From positions 1 to 44,304 of the forward strand of contig CAMELV010000034.1 of NCBI GenBank assembly GCA_945925985.1: a stretch of DNA of 44,304 nucleotides, in the 5' to 3' direction. A program made the translations under genes and the position numbers. Shown one piece after another: positions 24,199-32,394 of this stretch. The notes under the pieces were generated by a model. The model saw nothing but the letters and a program-made list of their open reading frames with translations. It was not told the origin of the DNA and did not search any database. This DNA is from Comamonas sp. lk. Its GTDB lineage: Bacteria; Pseudomonadota; Gammaproteobacteria; Burkholderiales; Burkholderiaceae_C. Position 1 is the stretch's first letter; each line of letters starts with the position of its first letter.

Positions 24199-24930
24199 AT
24201 GCGAGCCCTCTCGACCACGCACCAAGACCCATCGGCCAGCATCCCCCGCTTTTACGGCGGCCCGGGGCAGCTGGTCTCTGCGTGGCTCACCGACCTGCCT
24301 TTTGACTGGGGCGATATGCCCCGCGGCACCCGAACACGCGCCTATGCCAAGAATGAAACCCTGTTCCTGGAGGGGCAGGTCGCCGACACGGTCTACCTGA
24401 TCCAGGAGGGTCGCGTGCGGCTGACCTCCTTTGGCGTTGATGGCAAGGAACGCCACTTAATGATCCTCGGCGCCAACGGGCTGGTTGGGGATTGTGCGCT
24501 GCACTCGGCCCAGGCTTACGTCGTATCTGCGGTGGCCGCGACGGATACCGTGGCCTGTATGGTTCCCATAGCCGTACTGCAGGCCGCGCTGTCACGCGAC
24601 CCCCAGCTGGCCGCGCAACACCAGGCGCTTTCGAGCATGCGCTTTCGCGTCATGCTCAGGCATGTGGCAGCGCAAGGCTCCAACACCAGCCGGCGACGGG
24701 TTTGTCTGCATCTGTTGGACCTGGTCAACAGTTACGGTGTCGCTCACGAGTCGGGAACGGCGATCTCCATCGCCTTCACGCAGCAAGAGATGGGGAGCAT
24801 CTGCGGCCTGTCGCGGGTCAGTGTGTCACACATCTTTACCTGGCTCGCGCACGAAAGGGTCATCACCCGTTCGGGACGTCTGGTGGTAGTGGTCGACGTC
24901 GCTCGGCTGACCTTGCTATCGCGCACCTGA
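24199..24930 (+). CDS. Crp/Fnr-family transcriptional regulator
   Basis: A 243-aa regulator. The cNMP-binding-like beta-roll is at residues 45-130 (NETLFLEGQVADTVYLIQEG, then DGKERHLMILGANGLVGDCA). The dimer helix is near 135-165 and the HTH is at 190-225 (TQQEMGSICGLSRVSVSHIF). The N-terminal Fe-S cysteines of FNR are absent and the cAMP-binding Arg-Ser signature of CRP is not obvious, so the effector is unknown. In the recognition helix Arg206 matches CRP R180, but Val207 and His211 replace E181 and R185, the residues that read the second G of TGTGA. This fits the TGTAA-N6-TTACA sites around the gene. It is divergent from a DUF2817 gene and upstream of the VOC-cupin gene. Confidence 0.88.
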   Translation: MRALSTTHQDPSASIPRFYGGPGQLVSAWLTDLPFDWGDMPRGTRTRAYAKNETLFLEGQVADTVYLIQEGRVRLTSFGVDGKERHLMILGANGLVGDCALHSAQAYVVSAVAATDTVACMVPIAVLQAALSRDPQLAAQHQALSSMRFRVMLRHVAAQGSNTSRRRVCLHLLDLVNSYGVAHESGTAISIAFTQQEMGSICGLSRVSVSHIFTWLAHERVITRSGRLVVVVDVARLTLLSRT

Positions 24931-24959
24931 ATGCTTTTTTTGCTTTGCTTGGCCTAAGT

Positions 24960-24975
24960 TGTAAAGGAATTGACA
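24960..24975. promoter_or_regulatory. Crp/Fnr-type operator, site 3 (VOC-cupin gene)
   Basis: TGTAAAGGAATTGACA matches the TGTAA-N6-TTACA palindrome at nine of ten arm positions (TGACA in place of TTACA), and the symmetry extends one base outward (T...A). It lies 59-74 bp upstream of the ATG at 25034, nearly the same distance as site 1 from its gene. Confidence 0.6.
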
Positions 24976-25033
24976 ATCCCTATCGGCGGCCCCCGGCTAA
25001 GCTGGCGACTTACTTTTTTCTCAGACTCGTCCC

Positions 25034-26161
25034 ATGACTCAACCACCTTTTAATCCAGCCCATTTGGCCCATGCTGGTATCCGCGCAACACAGGTCCTGG
25101 TGGCTTGTCGCGACCTGACGCTCACCCTGCATTTCTTTCAGCAACAGCTTGGCTTTGATTTAGATGCGATCTTTCCAGCCGACAGCCCGACCACCGCCAT
25201 GGTGAGCGCGCATGGCCAGAGCCTGCGACTGGTGCAGGGCGCCACCGGCGGCGCGACCGACATCTACCTGCTTTGTGAGACGCCTGCAGCGACGGGTGTA
25301 GCGCTGCTGACCTCGCCCGATGGTTTGCGGGTGCATTTTGTGGCGGCCGATCCACCGATGCGGGTGCCGCTGACGGCCCAGCGTCTGGTGCTCAGCCGGG
25401 GCACGGGTGCGGATGCCTGGGGCGTCGGCCGTGCCGGCATGCATTACCGCGACCTGGTGCCGGACCGCCTGGGCGGCGCCTTCATTGCCTCGCACATTCG
25501 CATCATGGAAGGCGGGCCGGTCGCTGACTATGTGCATTTCCACAAGATCCGTTTTCAGACCATTTTTTGCCGCAAAGGCTGGGTGCGTGTGGCCTACGAG
25601 GGGCAGGGCGAACCGCTGCTGATGCAGGCTGGCGACTGCCTGTTGCAACCCCCCTTGATCCGCCACCGCGTCATGGAAAGCTCGGCGGGTGCTGAGGTTG
25701 TGGAGATCTGCGCACCGGCACAACACATCACGATCGCCGACCGGGCCATGCCCTTGCCCAATGGCGACCTGCAGCCGGGGCGCGATTTCGACGGCCAGCA
25801 GTTCGTGTTTCATGTGGCCGCCAATGGCGCCTGGAAACCCTGGCGTGTGCCGGGCTATGAGGTGCAAGATACCGGCATCGGCAGGGCCACCGCTGGACTG
25901 GCCGGTGTGAGGGTGGTGCGACCTGTGACTGAAGGGGCCCCCGCCCACCAAGCCCATGCCAGCGAGTTCTGTTTTTACTTCGTTCTGTCGGGCACCGTCA
26001 GCCTGAGCGCAGAAGGCCAGACTTACCGGCTGGTAAGCGACGACAGCATCACCCTGCCCGATGGCTTGCCCTACACCCTGAGCGAGCCAAGTCTTGACTT
26101 GACCCTGCTTGAGGTGACCCTGCCGGCTGTGCTGCACCTGAGCGCAGATGGCATGGCCTAA
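25034..26161 (+). CDS. VOC-cupin-cupin three-domain protein
   Basis: A 375-aa protein with three beta-rich domains. Residues about 17-95 look like a glyoxalase/VOC half (RATQVLVACRDLTLTLHFFQ, QQLGFDLDAIFPADS). Residues about 150-235 are a cupin (HIRIMEGGPVADYVHFHKIR, then GDCLLQPPLIRHRVMESS). Residues about 295-370 are a second cupin (HASEFCFYFVLSGTVSLSAE, DSITLPDGLPYTLSEPS). In cupin 1, HFHK and HRV give possible metal ligands; in cupin 2 the metal histidines are largely missing (HASEF only), so it may be structural. Bicupins include ring-cleaving dioxygenases and ureidoglycine-type aminohydrolases; which reaction applies is unknown. It is downstream of the Crp/Fnr gene, with its own operator-like palindrome. 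Confidence 0.75.
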   Translation: MTQPPFNPAHLAHAGIRATQVLVACRDLTLTLHFFQQQLGFDLDAIFPADSPTTAMVSAHGQSLRLVQGATGGATDIYLLCETPAATGVALLTSPDGLRVHFVAADPPMRVPLTAQRLVLSRGTGADAWGVGRAGMHYRDLVPDRLGGAFIASHIRIMEGGPVADYVHFHKIRFQTIFCRKGWVRVAYEGQGEPLLMQAGDCLLQPPLIRHRVMESSAGAEVVEICAPAQHITIADRAMPLPNGDLQPGRDFDGQQFVFHVAANGAWKPWRVPGYEVQDTGIGRATAGLAGVRVVRPVTEGAPAHQAHASEFCFYFVLSGTVSLSAEGQTYRLVSDDSITLPDGLPYTLSEPSLDLTLLEVTLPAVLHLSADGMA

Positions 26162-26171
26162 GCACCATTCA

Positions 26172-27566
26172 TCAGGCCCGCCAGGGTGCTGAATCCGCCT
26201 CGCCCAGGTCCCAGAACAATCCACTCATCAGCAGCAGACCTTCGCGCGCCACGCTGGCCAGCATATGCTCGTTGGGCGCGTGCTGCGCACAAGCCGGATA
26301 AGAATGCGGCACCCAAAGGGTTGGCAGGCCCAGGATGTCGGCGAAAGCATCGTTAGGCAGAGAGCCCGCCAGGTTGGGCAGCAGTGTGACGGGCTTGTTC
26401 ACACTGCGCTCGATGGATTGGCAAAGCCAATCGATCCAGGGACTGTCCATACCCAGCCGCGTCGCTGGGGTAGCGGCGATCACCTCCACCACAATGTCGG
26501 AAAAGCCGTGGTCATTCAAGTGCGCCTGCACGATGAGCTGCAGGTCTTGCCAGGGCGTGCCTGGCACGAAACGCAATTGGCAATGCGCCACAGCAGCGGA
26601 CGGAATCGCATTGATCGGGCGTTCGGGTGCGCCACACCCCAGGGCCAGCACCTCCAGGGTGTTCCAAGCCATCAGTCGCTCGGCTGCCGATAGCCCTGGT
26701 TCACCCCACGCGTCATTCACAGCCGGGTCATCAACGTCGCCACCGATCGCCACCCCGCGCAGGGCAGCTCGGACCTCTGCACTCGGAGGTTCTGGTCGCA
26801 GGCCTGCGACCAGAATGCGCCCTTGCGCGTCGGTGAGCGAGGCCACCGCATGCGCCATCACGATACCGGGGTTAGTCAGCACGCCGCCCCAATTCCCCGA
26901 GTGGTAAGCCCGTTCACGGCTTCTCAGCCGCAGCGCAAAATTGATGATGCCGCGTGAGCCAAGAAAGACCGTGGGCTTAGCGGCGTGCACGCGCGGACCG
27001 TCGGAGGCGATAAACACGTCAGCGCGCAGCAAGTCGCTCTGTTGCAGACACACCTCGCGCAGGCCAGGGCTACCGGTTTCCTCACCCATCTCCAACAGCA
27101 GCGTGACGTTGTAGCCCAAACGGCCCTGACGCGCTTGGAGCACCTGGCCCAACGCGGCCAAGTTGATGCTGTGCTGTCCCTTGTTGTCCGCCGTCCCGCG
27201 ACCGTACCAGCGGTCACCTTCGACAGTCAGCGTCCACGGTGACAGGCCCTGCCGCCACGACGCGTCCTGACCACTGACCGTGTCGCCATGACCGTAGCTG
27301 AGCACGGTGGGCATCGTCGGGTCCTCAATACGCCGGGCAATCAGCATAGGGCCACTGCCTGGCACGGGGTTGGCCACCACGGTGCATTCAAAGCCCATGG
27401 GCTGCAGCAAAGGCATCATCTGCTGAGTGAGATAGGCCTCCAGCGCCTCTGGCGGTGGGCGCGTGTCGCTGGCTGTAGGACAGGCCACGCGGTGGCGCAT
27501 GGCGCCCAACAGCCCGCCCTGGTCGAACCAAGTGGCGGCACTGTCAAGCAGTTGTTGTCGATTCAT
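26172..27566 (-). CDS. M20-family metallopeptidase (dipeptidase/deacylase type)
   Basis: A 464-aa zinc hydrolase of the M20/ArgE/DapE family. The metal motifs are LSYGHGDTVSGQ (His, Asp), WYGRGTADNKGQH (bridging Asp) and LLEMGEETGSPGL (Glu-Glu). The dimerisation domain follows RSRERAYHSGNWGG, and the last His ligand is likely in LWVPHSYPACAQHAPNEH. The enzyme is complete. It ends 10 bp from the convergent VOC-cupin gene and is the last gene of the cyclase-iorA-iorB operon, 31 bp after iorB. It may release an aromatic amino acid from a conjugate for the oxidoreductase, which is inference. Confidence 0.87.
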   Translation of the reverse strand: MNRQQLLDSAATWFDQGGLLGAMRHRVACPTASDTRPPPEALEAYLTQQMMPLLQPMGFECTVVANPVPGSGPMLIARRIEDPTMPTVLSYGHGDTVSGQDASWRQGLSPWTLTVEGDRWYGRGTADNKGQHSINLAALGQVLQARQGRLGYNVTLLLEMGEETGSPGLREVCLQQSDLLRADVFIASDGPRVHAAKPTVFLGSRGIINFALRLRSRERAYHSGNWGGVLTNPGIVMAHAVASLTDAQGRILVAGLRPEPPSAEVRAALRGVAIGGDVDDPAVNDAWGEPGLSAAERLMAWNTLEVLALGCGAPERPINAIPSAAVAHCQLRFVPGTPWQDLQLIVQAHLNDHGFSDIVVEVIAATPATRLGMDSPWIDWLCQSIERSVNKPVTLLPNLAGSLPNDAFADILGLPTLWVPHSYPACAQHAPNEHMLASVAREGLLLMSGLFWDLGEADSAPWRA

Positions 27567-27597
27567 CGGTGTGTCTTCTTGTCGTACAAATTTTTGA

Positions 27598-29172
27598 CTA
27601 AAGCGCCGCTAGGCCCAACAAGACCCAACGCTGGCTAAGCTGCGTGCCCTGCGGATCGGCCAGCGCAGCCGTCCGCAGGGCCGCCAGATCTGCGGCAGCA
27701 GCCGGCCGCCCCTTGAGCAGCTCCGCCGCGCGCAGCAATTTGTCGAACTTGGACTGGCCGCGGGCGTGGGTGTCGCTATAGCCTTTGACCAGGCGTCGGC
27801 AGCGAACCAGCTCCAGCGCTAGGGCGTAATCGTTGACCATCAGGTCCTTGACCGTGTTCAGCCACTCTGCGATGTGGGCCATCTCCACGCCATGGCGCTG
27901 GCTGCGGCGGCGCCAGCGGCGCAGCGCCGCCAGCCCCTGCAGCATCAGTTGGTCGCGCACCGTATGGGGCCGCAGGCGCTGGCCATTGCCGATGCGCTTG
28001 ACCAGAAAGGCCCGCAGCAGCGGCTTAGCGTCGATCCAATCCGCCAGGCGTTTGGGCATCAGACCGTAAACTTCTTCGATACGCGGATGAAAGAACTCTA
28101 CCGTACCCACCACGTCGTCAGCGCCAGCGCCCACCTCGTCACGCACGCGTCGGGCACGTTCGGTGCGGGTCTTGAGTTCTGCCACGCGGATCACATCATC
28201 GTAGGCCATGGCCACGGCCACCCAGCGCGCCGCCTCAACCGTGGCGGCGTGGCCGTGGGCAGCGCCACCCCAACGCAGCGCATGGGTGTGCAGGTCGGCC
28301 AGGCGGTCCAGATATTCAGCGCCGTAGGCAAGGTCTTGGTACTCCAGTACGCGTTGCAATCCCGCGCCCAGCATGGCTTGGGCCTCAGGTGCGAACTCGC
28401 GCTCTATCCGCGCGCGCAGCGGCTCCACCTCGGGAGCTGCCGCTTTGGCCGGCAGAGGGCGAGGCGCCGTGGCCATTGGGTCGGCCGGTGCCTCGCGCAG
28501 CACCGGGCGGCGCACCGCCTCCAGGCCGGCACGCCAGGCGCGCAGGCTGGCAGCTACGCCAACGCCGCCACGCACCACCGTAGCCTCAAAGGCAGCCTCG
28601 TCAAAAGGCAGTTCACCGCTACCGGCTAAGGCGCCGAACAGCGTCGCCGACAAGGCGCTGCCGTGCTGGCGGGCCAAGGCCTGCAGGTCGTCGTGCAGAA
28701 ACCGCTGCGCATGCTTGTAGCCTGCCTCCAGCACGGCCGCGGCATCGGCCAAGCCATTGCCCGGCGCCACCTTTTCCAGCGTGGCGTAATCCCGGTGGGA
28801 AGAGGCGATCAGCGTGGTTCGCTCCGGAGTGACCAGGCCACGCTGCATGGCACGGCCAGCCTCCATCAGTTCAGAGGCGATGACGATGTCCACCTCGCCC
28901 GGCACCGCCATCTGGGCCAGCACAGGCAAGCCGCCCTGGGCCGGTACATGGCGCTGCGCCAACAATTCAATGTAATAAATGGTGGCGCCTGTACGCTGTG
29001 CGACACCGGCCACCGACGTGGCCTGCGCTAGGTAGCCGTTGCTCTGGGCCAGGTCAACGATCCAGTCCACAAGCACCCCACCGCCCTGGCCACCCAGCGC
29101 CAGGATGGCAATGGTGATGGGGCGCTTCGGGTCAGCGCCCAACACCCGTGGGGCAGGCCCCTGAGCCGTCAT
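27598..29172 (-). CDS. iorB: Indolepyruvate:ferredoxin oxidoreductase, beta-type subunit with DUF6537 region
   Basis: A 524-aa subunit. The N-terminal POR-gamma-like domain is at residues 15-190 (TIAILALGGQGGGVLVDWIV, GVAQRTGATIYYIE). A C-terminal part of the DUF6537 type follows (RRVRDEVGAGADDVVGTVEF, then GMEYADL-like helices with LVKGYSDTHARGQSKFDKLL). ATG 29172 is chosen because a strong GGAGG lies just upstream and the start overlaps the iorA stop by four bases. With IorA it oxidatively decarboxylates aryl-2-oxoacids to aryl-acetyl-CoA, passing electrons to ferredoxin. The fused long form is common in proteobacterial two-subunit IORs. It is oxygen-sensitive in some relatives. Confidence 0.85.
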   Translation of the reverse strand: MTAQGPAPRVLGADPKRPITIAILALGGQGGGVLVDWIVDLAQSNGYLAQATSVAGVAQRTGATIYYIELLAQRHVPAQGGLPVLAQMAVPGEVDIVIASELMEAGRAMQRGLVTPERTTLIASSHRDYATLEKVAPGNGLADAAAVLEAGYKHAQRFLHDDLQALARQHGSALSATLFGALAGSGELPFDEAAFEATVVRGGVGVAASLRAWRAGLEAVRRPVLREAPADPMATAPRPLPAKAAAPEVEPLRARIEREFAPEAQAMLGAGLQRVLEYQDLAYGAEYLDRLADLHTHALRWGGAAHGHAATVEAARWVAVAMAYDDVIRVAELKTRTERARRVRDEVGAGADDVVGTVEFFHPRIEEVYGLMPKRLADWIDAKPLLRAFLVKRIGNGQRLRPHTVRDQLMLQGLAALRRWRRRSQRHGVEMAHIAEWLNTVKDLMVNDYALALELVRCRRLVKGYSDTHARGQSKFDKLLRAAELLKGRPAAAADLAALRTAALADPQGTQLSQRWVLLGLAAL

Positions 29173-31433
29173 TCGACCTCCGCATAAAGCGCTCGGGCGC
29201 GCAGGCTGCGATCTTGGCGCGCCTGCAACCAGCCCACCACCTTGCGACGCCAGCCATCCAGGCGCTGCTCCCAACGGCCGGGGTTGCGCACCCAATCCAC
29301 CCGGTAAAACGAGGGGCACAGCACGGCGGCGTCAGCCACCTCGCCACAATGGCCACAGGCCACGCAGCCCTCATCCACATGGGCCACCGGGTCGGGCTTA
29401 AGCGGGTCACCACTGTTCTTGAGCGTCAGCGAGGGGCAACCCGAGATGCGCATGCAGGCGTGGTCGCCGCTGCAAACGGCCGCGTCCACGCCAAACTTTT
29501 CCTTAACCACCCGTTCGCCGCGCTGCACCGCAGCCGCCACCTGCGGCTTGACGCGGCGCTGCTTGTTAAGCATGCATTCGCTTTGCGCAATCACCACCTT
29601 GGGGCCTTTGAAGTCGGTGCTCAAGGCTTCTTTTAGCGCGGACTGCATGGCGTTGACATCGTAGGTGTTGTCAACCGTGCGCACCCACTGCACGCCCACG
29701 CCACGCACCGCACTCTCGATAGGGTGCTGCGTGCTCCGGTTCTGGTTGTCGGCGCGGGACGACAACAGATCCTGGCCACCCGTAGCGGCAGAGTAGTTGT
29801 TGTCCACGATCACGATCACGCCGTCGGCTTTGTTGAACACCGCGTTGCCGATGCCACTGGCCAGGCCGTTGTGCCAGAAACCGCCGTCGCCCATCATGGC
29901 GATAGAGCGCTTGCCCGCTGCCACGTTGAGCGCGGCGGCGCTGGATGCACCTAGGCCGTAGCCCATAGTGGTCGCACCCAGGTGGAACGGCGGCATGGCG
30001 GCAAACAGATGGCAGCCGATGTCGGCAGAGATGTGGTGCATGCCCAGCTCCTCTTGCACCAGGGTCATGGCCGAGAAGATCGGGCGTTCAGGGCAGCCGA
30101 CACAAAACCCGGGTGGGCGAGCCGGGACGACCGTCGCCAGCTCCGGCGCACCCAATCGCATTGGAGCGCTGGCAGCCGCAGCAGCCGCCATGGAGGTCAC
30201 CGGTAGCCGCGCCGGCTGGGCCACGGGTTGCAGTGAGGTTGCGGCCGCTGTCGCGTCGGCGCTGCGCACTGGCATCCCCAGCGACACCGGTTTGGCCAGG
30301 GCCGCCGGCCGGTAACGCGCCAGGAAGGCTGCCAGCCCACGCTTGAGCTCGACCACCGTGTACTCGCCGGCCCGCGCCAACATGTCTTTGCCATGGATGG
30401 TGGTGCGTACGCCGGCACGGCCCAGCACCGCATGGATTGCCTGCTCGTGGTAATCGGGCTGGCCCTCCTCCACCACCAACACAGCCTTCTTGCCATTGCA
30501 AAACCGCAGCAGTTCAGAATCGATGAGCGGGTAGGCGACGTTCATCACGTACAAGGGAATGCGCGACTGGCCAAACAAATCGGCCATGTCGTGGCTCATG
30601 AGCGCACGCTGCACGTTGTTGTAGAGGCCGCCGAGCATGATGATGCCCAGCTCCTCAATGTCGCCACTGAAGAACTCGTTGAGGCCACGCTCCTCAATAA
30701 AGCGCACTGCGGCCGGCCAGCGGTCGATGATCTTTTCGTGCTCGTGCAAGTAACTCGCGGGTGGCAACACGATGCGACTGGTGTCACGCACCGGCGACTC
30801 CAGCGCTTCGCGCAAGCAGTACGGCGGCGGCAGGTTGGGCCGCGTGACAAAGCTGCCGTGCAGGTGGCAAGAACGCACACGCAGCTCCAGCATCACGGGC
30901 GTGCGGCTGGCTTCTGACAAGGCAAATCCGTCATGCACCGCCTGGACAATGCTGGGCAGGTTGGGCCGTGGGTCAAGCAGCCAGACCTGCGACTTCATGG
31001 CAAACGCATGGCTGCGCTCCTGCATGATGGAGGAGCCCTCGCCGTAGTCCTCACCGATGATGATCAAGGCCCCGCCTGTGACGCCACCCGAGGCCAGGTT
31101 GGCCAATGCATCAGAGGCCACATTGGTGCCAACCGTCGATTTCCAGGTGACCGCGCCACGGATCGGGTACATCACCGAGGCCGATAGAGTCGCCGCCGCC
31201 GTGGCTTCGCTCGCGCTGGCCTCAAAATGGACCCCCAGTTCCTGCAGAATAGGCTGGGCATCGGCCAGCACATCCATCAGGTGAGAAATGGGTGAGCCTT
31301 GGTAACCCGCCACATACCCAACCCCACATTCAAGCAGGGCCTTGGTCACAGCAAGAATGCCCTCGCCGTGAAACACCGAGCCAGGCGCAGCCCGCAACTG
31401 CTCAACTTCTGCCGCGAAAGAGCGTTCTGCCAT
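29169..31433 (-). CDS. iorA: Indolepyruvate:ferredoxin oxidoreductase, alpha-type subunit
   Basis: A 754-aa thiamine diphosphate subunit. Pyrimidine-domain sequence spans residues 20-200 (GVGYVAGYQGSPISHLMDVL, HFEASASEATAAATL). An Ala/Pro-rich linker at about 400-430 leads to the TPP-binding part with FCVGCPERPIF (443-453) and GDGGFWHNGLASGIGN from residue 515. The C-terminus has cysteines at 654, 660 and 666, then a CVACGHC...CP cluster at 690-706 that should hold an iron-sulfur cluster. It catalyses oxidative decarboxylation of indolepyruvate or phenylpyruvate-like acids to the CoA thioester. It sits between the cyclase (15 bp) and iorB (4-bp overlap). Confidence 0.88.
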   Translation of the reverse strand: MAERSFAAEVEQLRAAPGSVFHGEGILAVTKALLECGVGYVAGYQGSPISHLMDVLADAQPILQELGVHFEASASEATAAATLSASVMYPIRGAVTWKSTVGTNVASDALANLASGGVTGGALIIIGEDYGEGSSIMQERSHAFAMKSQVWLLDPRPNLPSIVQAVHDGFALSEASRTPVMLELRVRSCHLHGSFVTRPNLPPPYCLREALESPVRDTSRIVLPPASYLHEHEKIIDRWPAAVRFIEERGLNEFFSGDIEELGIIMLGGLYNNVQRALMSHDMADLFGQSRIPLYVMNVAYPLIDSELLRFCNGKKAVLVVEEGQPDYHEQAIHAVLGRAGVRTTIHGKDMLARAGEYTVVELKRGLAAFLARYRPAALAKPVSLGMPVRSADATAAATSLQPVAQPARLPVTSMAAAAAASAPMRLGAPELATVVPARPPGFCVGCPERPIFSAMTLVQEELGMHHISADIGCHLFAAMPPFHLGATTMGYGLGASSAAALNVAAGKRSIAMMGDGGFWHNGLASGIGNAVFNKADGVIVIVDNNYSAATGGQDLLSSRADNQNRSTQHPIESAVRGVGVQWVRTVDNTYDVNAMQSALKEALSTDFKGPKVVIAQSECMLNKQRRVKPQVAAAVQRGERVVKEKFGVDAAVCSGDHACMRISGCPSLTLKNSGDPLKPDPVAHVDEGCVACGHCGEVADAAVLCPSFYRVDWVRNPGRWEQRLDGWRRKVVGWLQARQDRSLRARALYAEVE

Positions 31434-31448
31434 GGCCGGTGGCGTGGC

Positions 31449-32228
31449 TTAAGCTGGAATCAATGCGAGTACACGCAATGGGCTGCCGGAGCCGCCCTTG
31501 ATTTTGAGTGGCGCTGAGACGATCATTGCGCCCGTCGCAGGCAATTGGTCGAGGTTCTTCAAGCACTGCAAGCCAAACCGGTTAGCGCCGTGCATCAGCG
31601 TATGGCATGGGTAAGCCACGGGCCAGGCGTAAGACTGGCCGGCGTCGGTGTTGATGGTCTCGACGGCAAAGCCGTGGACTTGGCGGCCCACCAGAAATTC
31701 GACCGCAGCCTGCGTCGGGCCCGGTGTGTGAGCGCCGTCTTCCTTCATGTTGACATAGGCCGCAGGGTCTGAGATGCGTTTGGACCAGTCGGTGCGAAAA
31801 GCCACCCAGGCGCCGGCAGGTATGCGCCCGTGTTTGGCCTCCCAGGCCTCGAGGTGTTCGACAGTCAACAGCCAATCCGGGTTTTTAGCGACCTCGGCGC
31901 TGCCGTCTACAACCACAACCGGCGCAATGAAGTTGCGGCTGTCGATGGTGTCGACCGTGTTGTCAGCGTGGTCCCTGCCCGAGATCCAGTGCGCAGGCGC
32001 GTCAAAGTGCGTGCCAGTGTGCTCACCGCAAGAAAAGTTGTTCCAGTACCAACCCGGGCCGGCTTCGTCATATTTAGAGATCCGCTCCATTTTGAAAGCA
32101 GCCACCTGACCGAACTGGGGCGGGAGCACTAGGGGCGGAAAGTCTTCCGACAGTGTCTGGGTGAGATCTACCACGCGGATGGTGCCAGCAGCTAGTTCAG
32201 CGGCGAACGAGGCGAGAGTGTTGCTCAT
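31449..32228 (-). CDS. Cyclase-family metal hydrolase (PF04199), isatin-hydrolase/formamidase-like
   Basis: A 259-aa protein with the metal motif HTGTHFDAPAHW at residues 70-81. Other conserved segments are GAWVAFRTDWSKR and VHGFAVETINTDAGQSYAWP. It differs from the longer paralogue at 9776. The HTGTHFDAPAHW form recalls isatin hydrolase (Mn-dependent, isatin to isatinate), but kynurenine formamidase and other lactamases share the fold, so the activity is open. It is the first gene of the operon with iorA, iorB and the M20 peptidase, and is divergent from the AraC regulator. Two CTATCCG repeats lie in the region between them. The context points to an indole- or aryl-type compound. Confidence 0.85.
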   Translation of the reverse strand: MSNTLASFAAELAAGTIRVVDLTQTLSEDFPPLVLPPQFGQVAAFKMERISKYDEAGPGWYWNNFSCGEHTGTHFDAPAHWISGRDHADNTVDTIDSRNFIAPVVVVDGSAEVAKNPDWLLTVEHLEAWEAKHGRIPAGAWVAFRTDWSKRISDPAAYVNMKEDGAHTPGPTQAAVEFLVGRQVHGFAVETINTDAGQSYAWPVAYPCHTLMHGANRFGLQCLKNLDQLPATGAMIVSAPLKIKGGSGSPLRVLALIPA

Positions 32229-32304
32229 GGGGTACTCCTGGAGGAAATTGGGGTGGAGGAAATCACTGCACGTTTATAGTCTATCTCTGACCGCGCGCTC
32301 GCGG

Positions 32305-32332
32305 CTATCCGGTTTGCGTCAATGCCTATCCG
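32305..32332. promoter_or_regulatory. Candidate AraC-family operator (two direct repeats 21 bp apart)
   Basis: CTATCCG occurs at 32305-32311 and 32326-32332, start to start 21 bp. The contexts are GGCTATCCGGTTTGCG and GCCTATCCGATAACCG. AraC-family activators typically bind two direct repeats two helical turns apart. The site lies between the divergent cyclase (32228) and AraC (32395) starts, where such a site is expected. A partial third match, CTATCTC, is at 32281. Confidence 0.55.
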
Positions 32333-32394
32333 ATAACCGCTGCGCAAACGCGCGGGTTTTGCATCGTCAAAATGGACTGGATGAGAAATCACGC

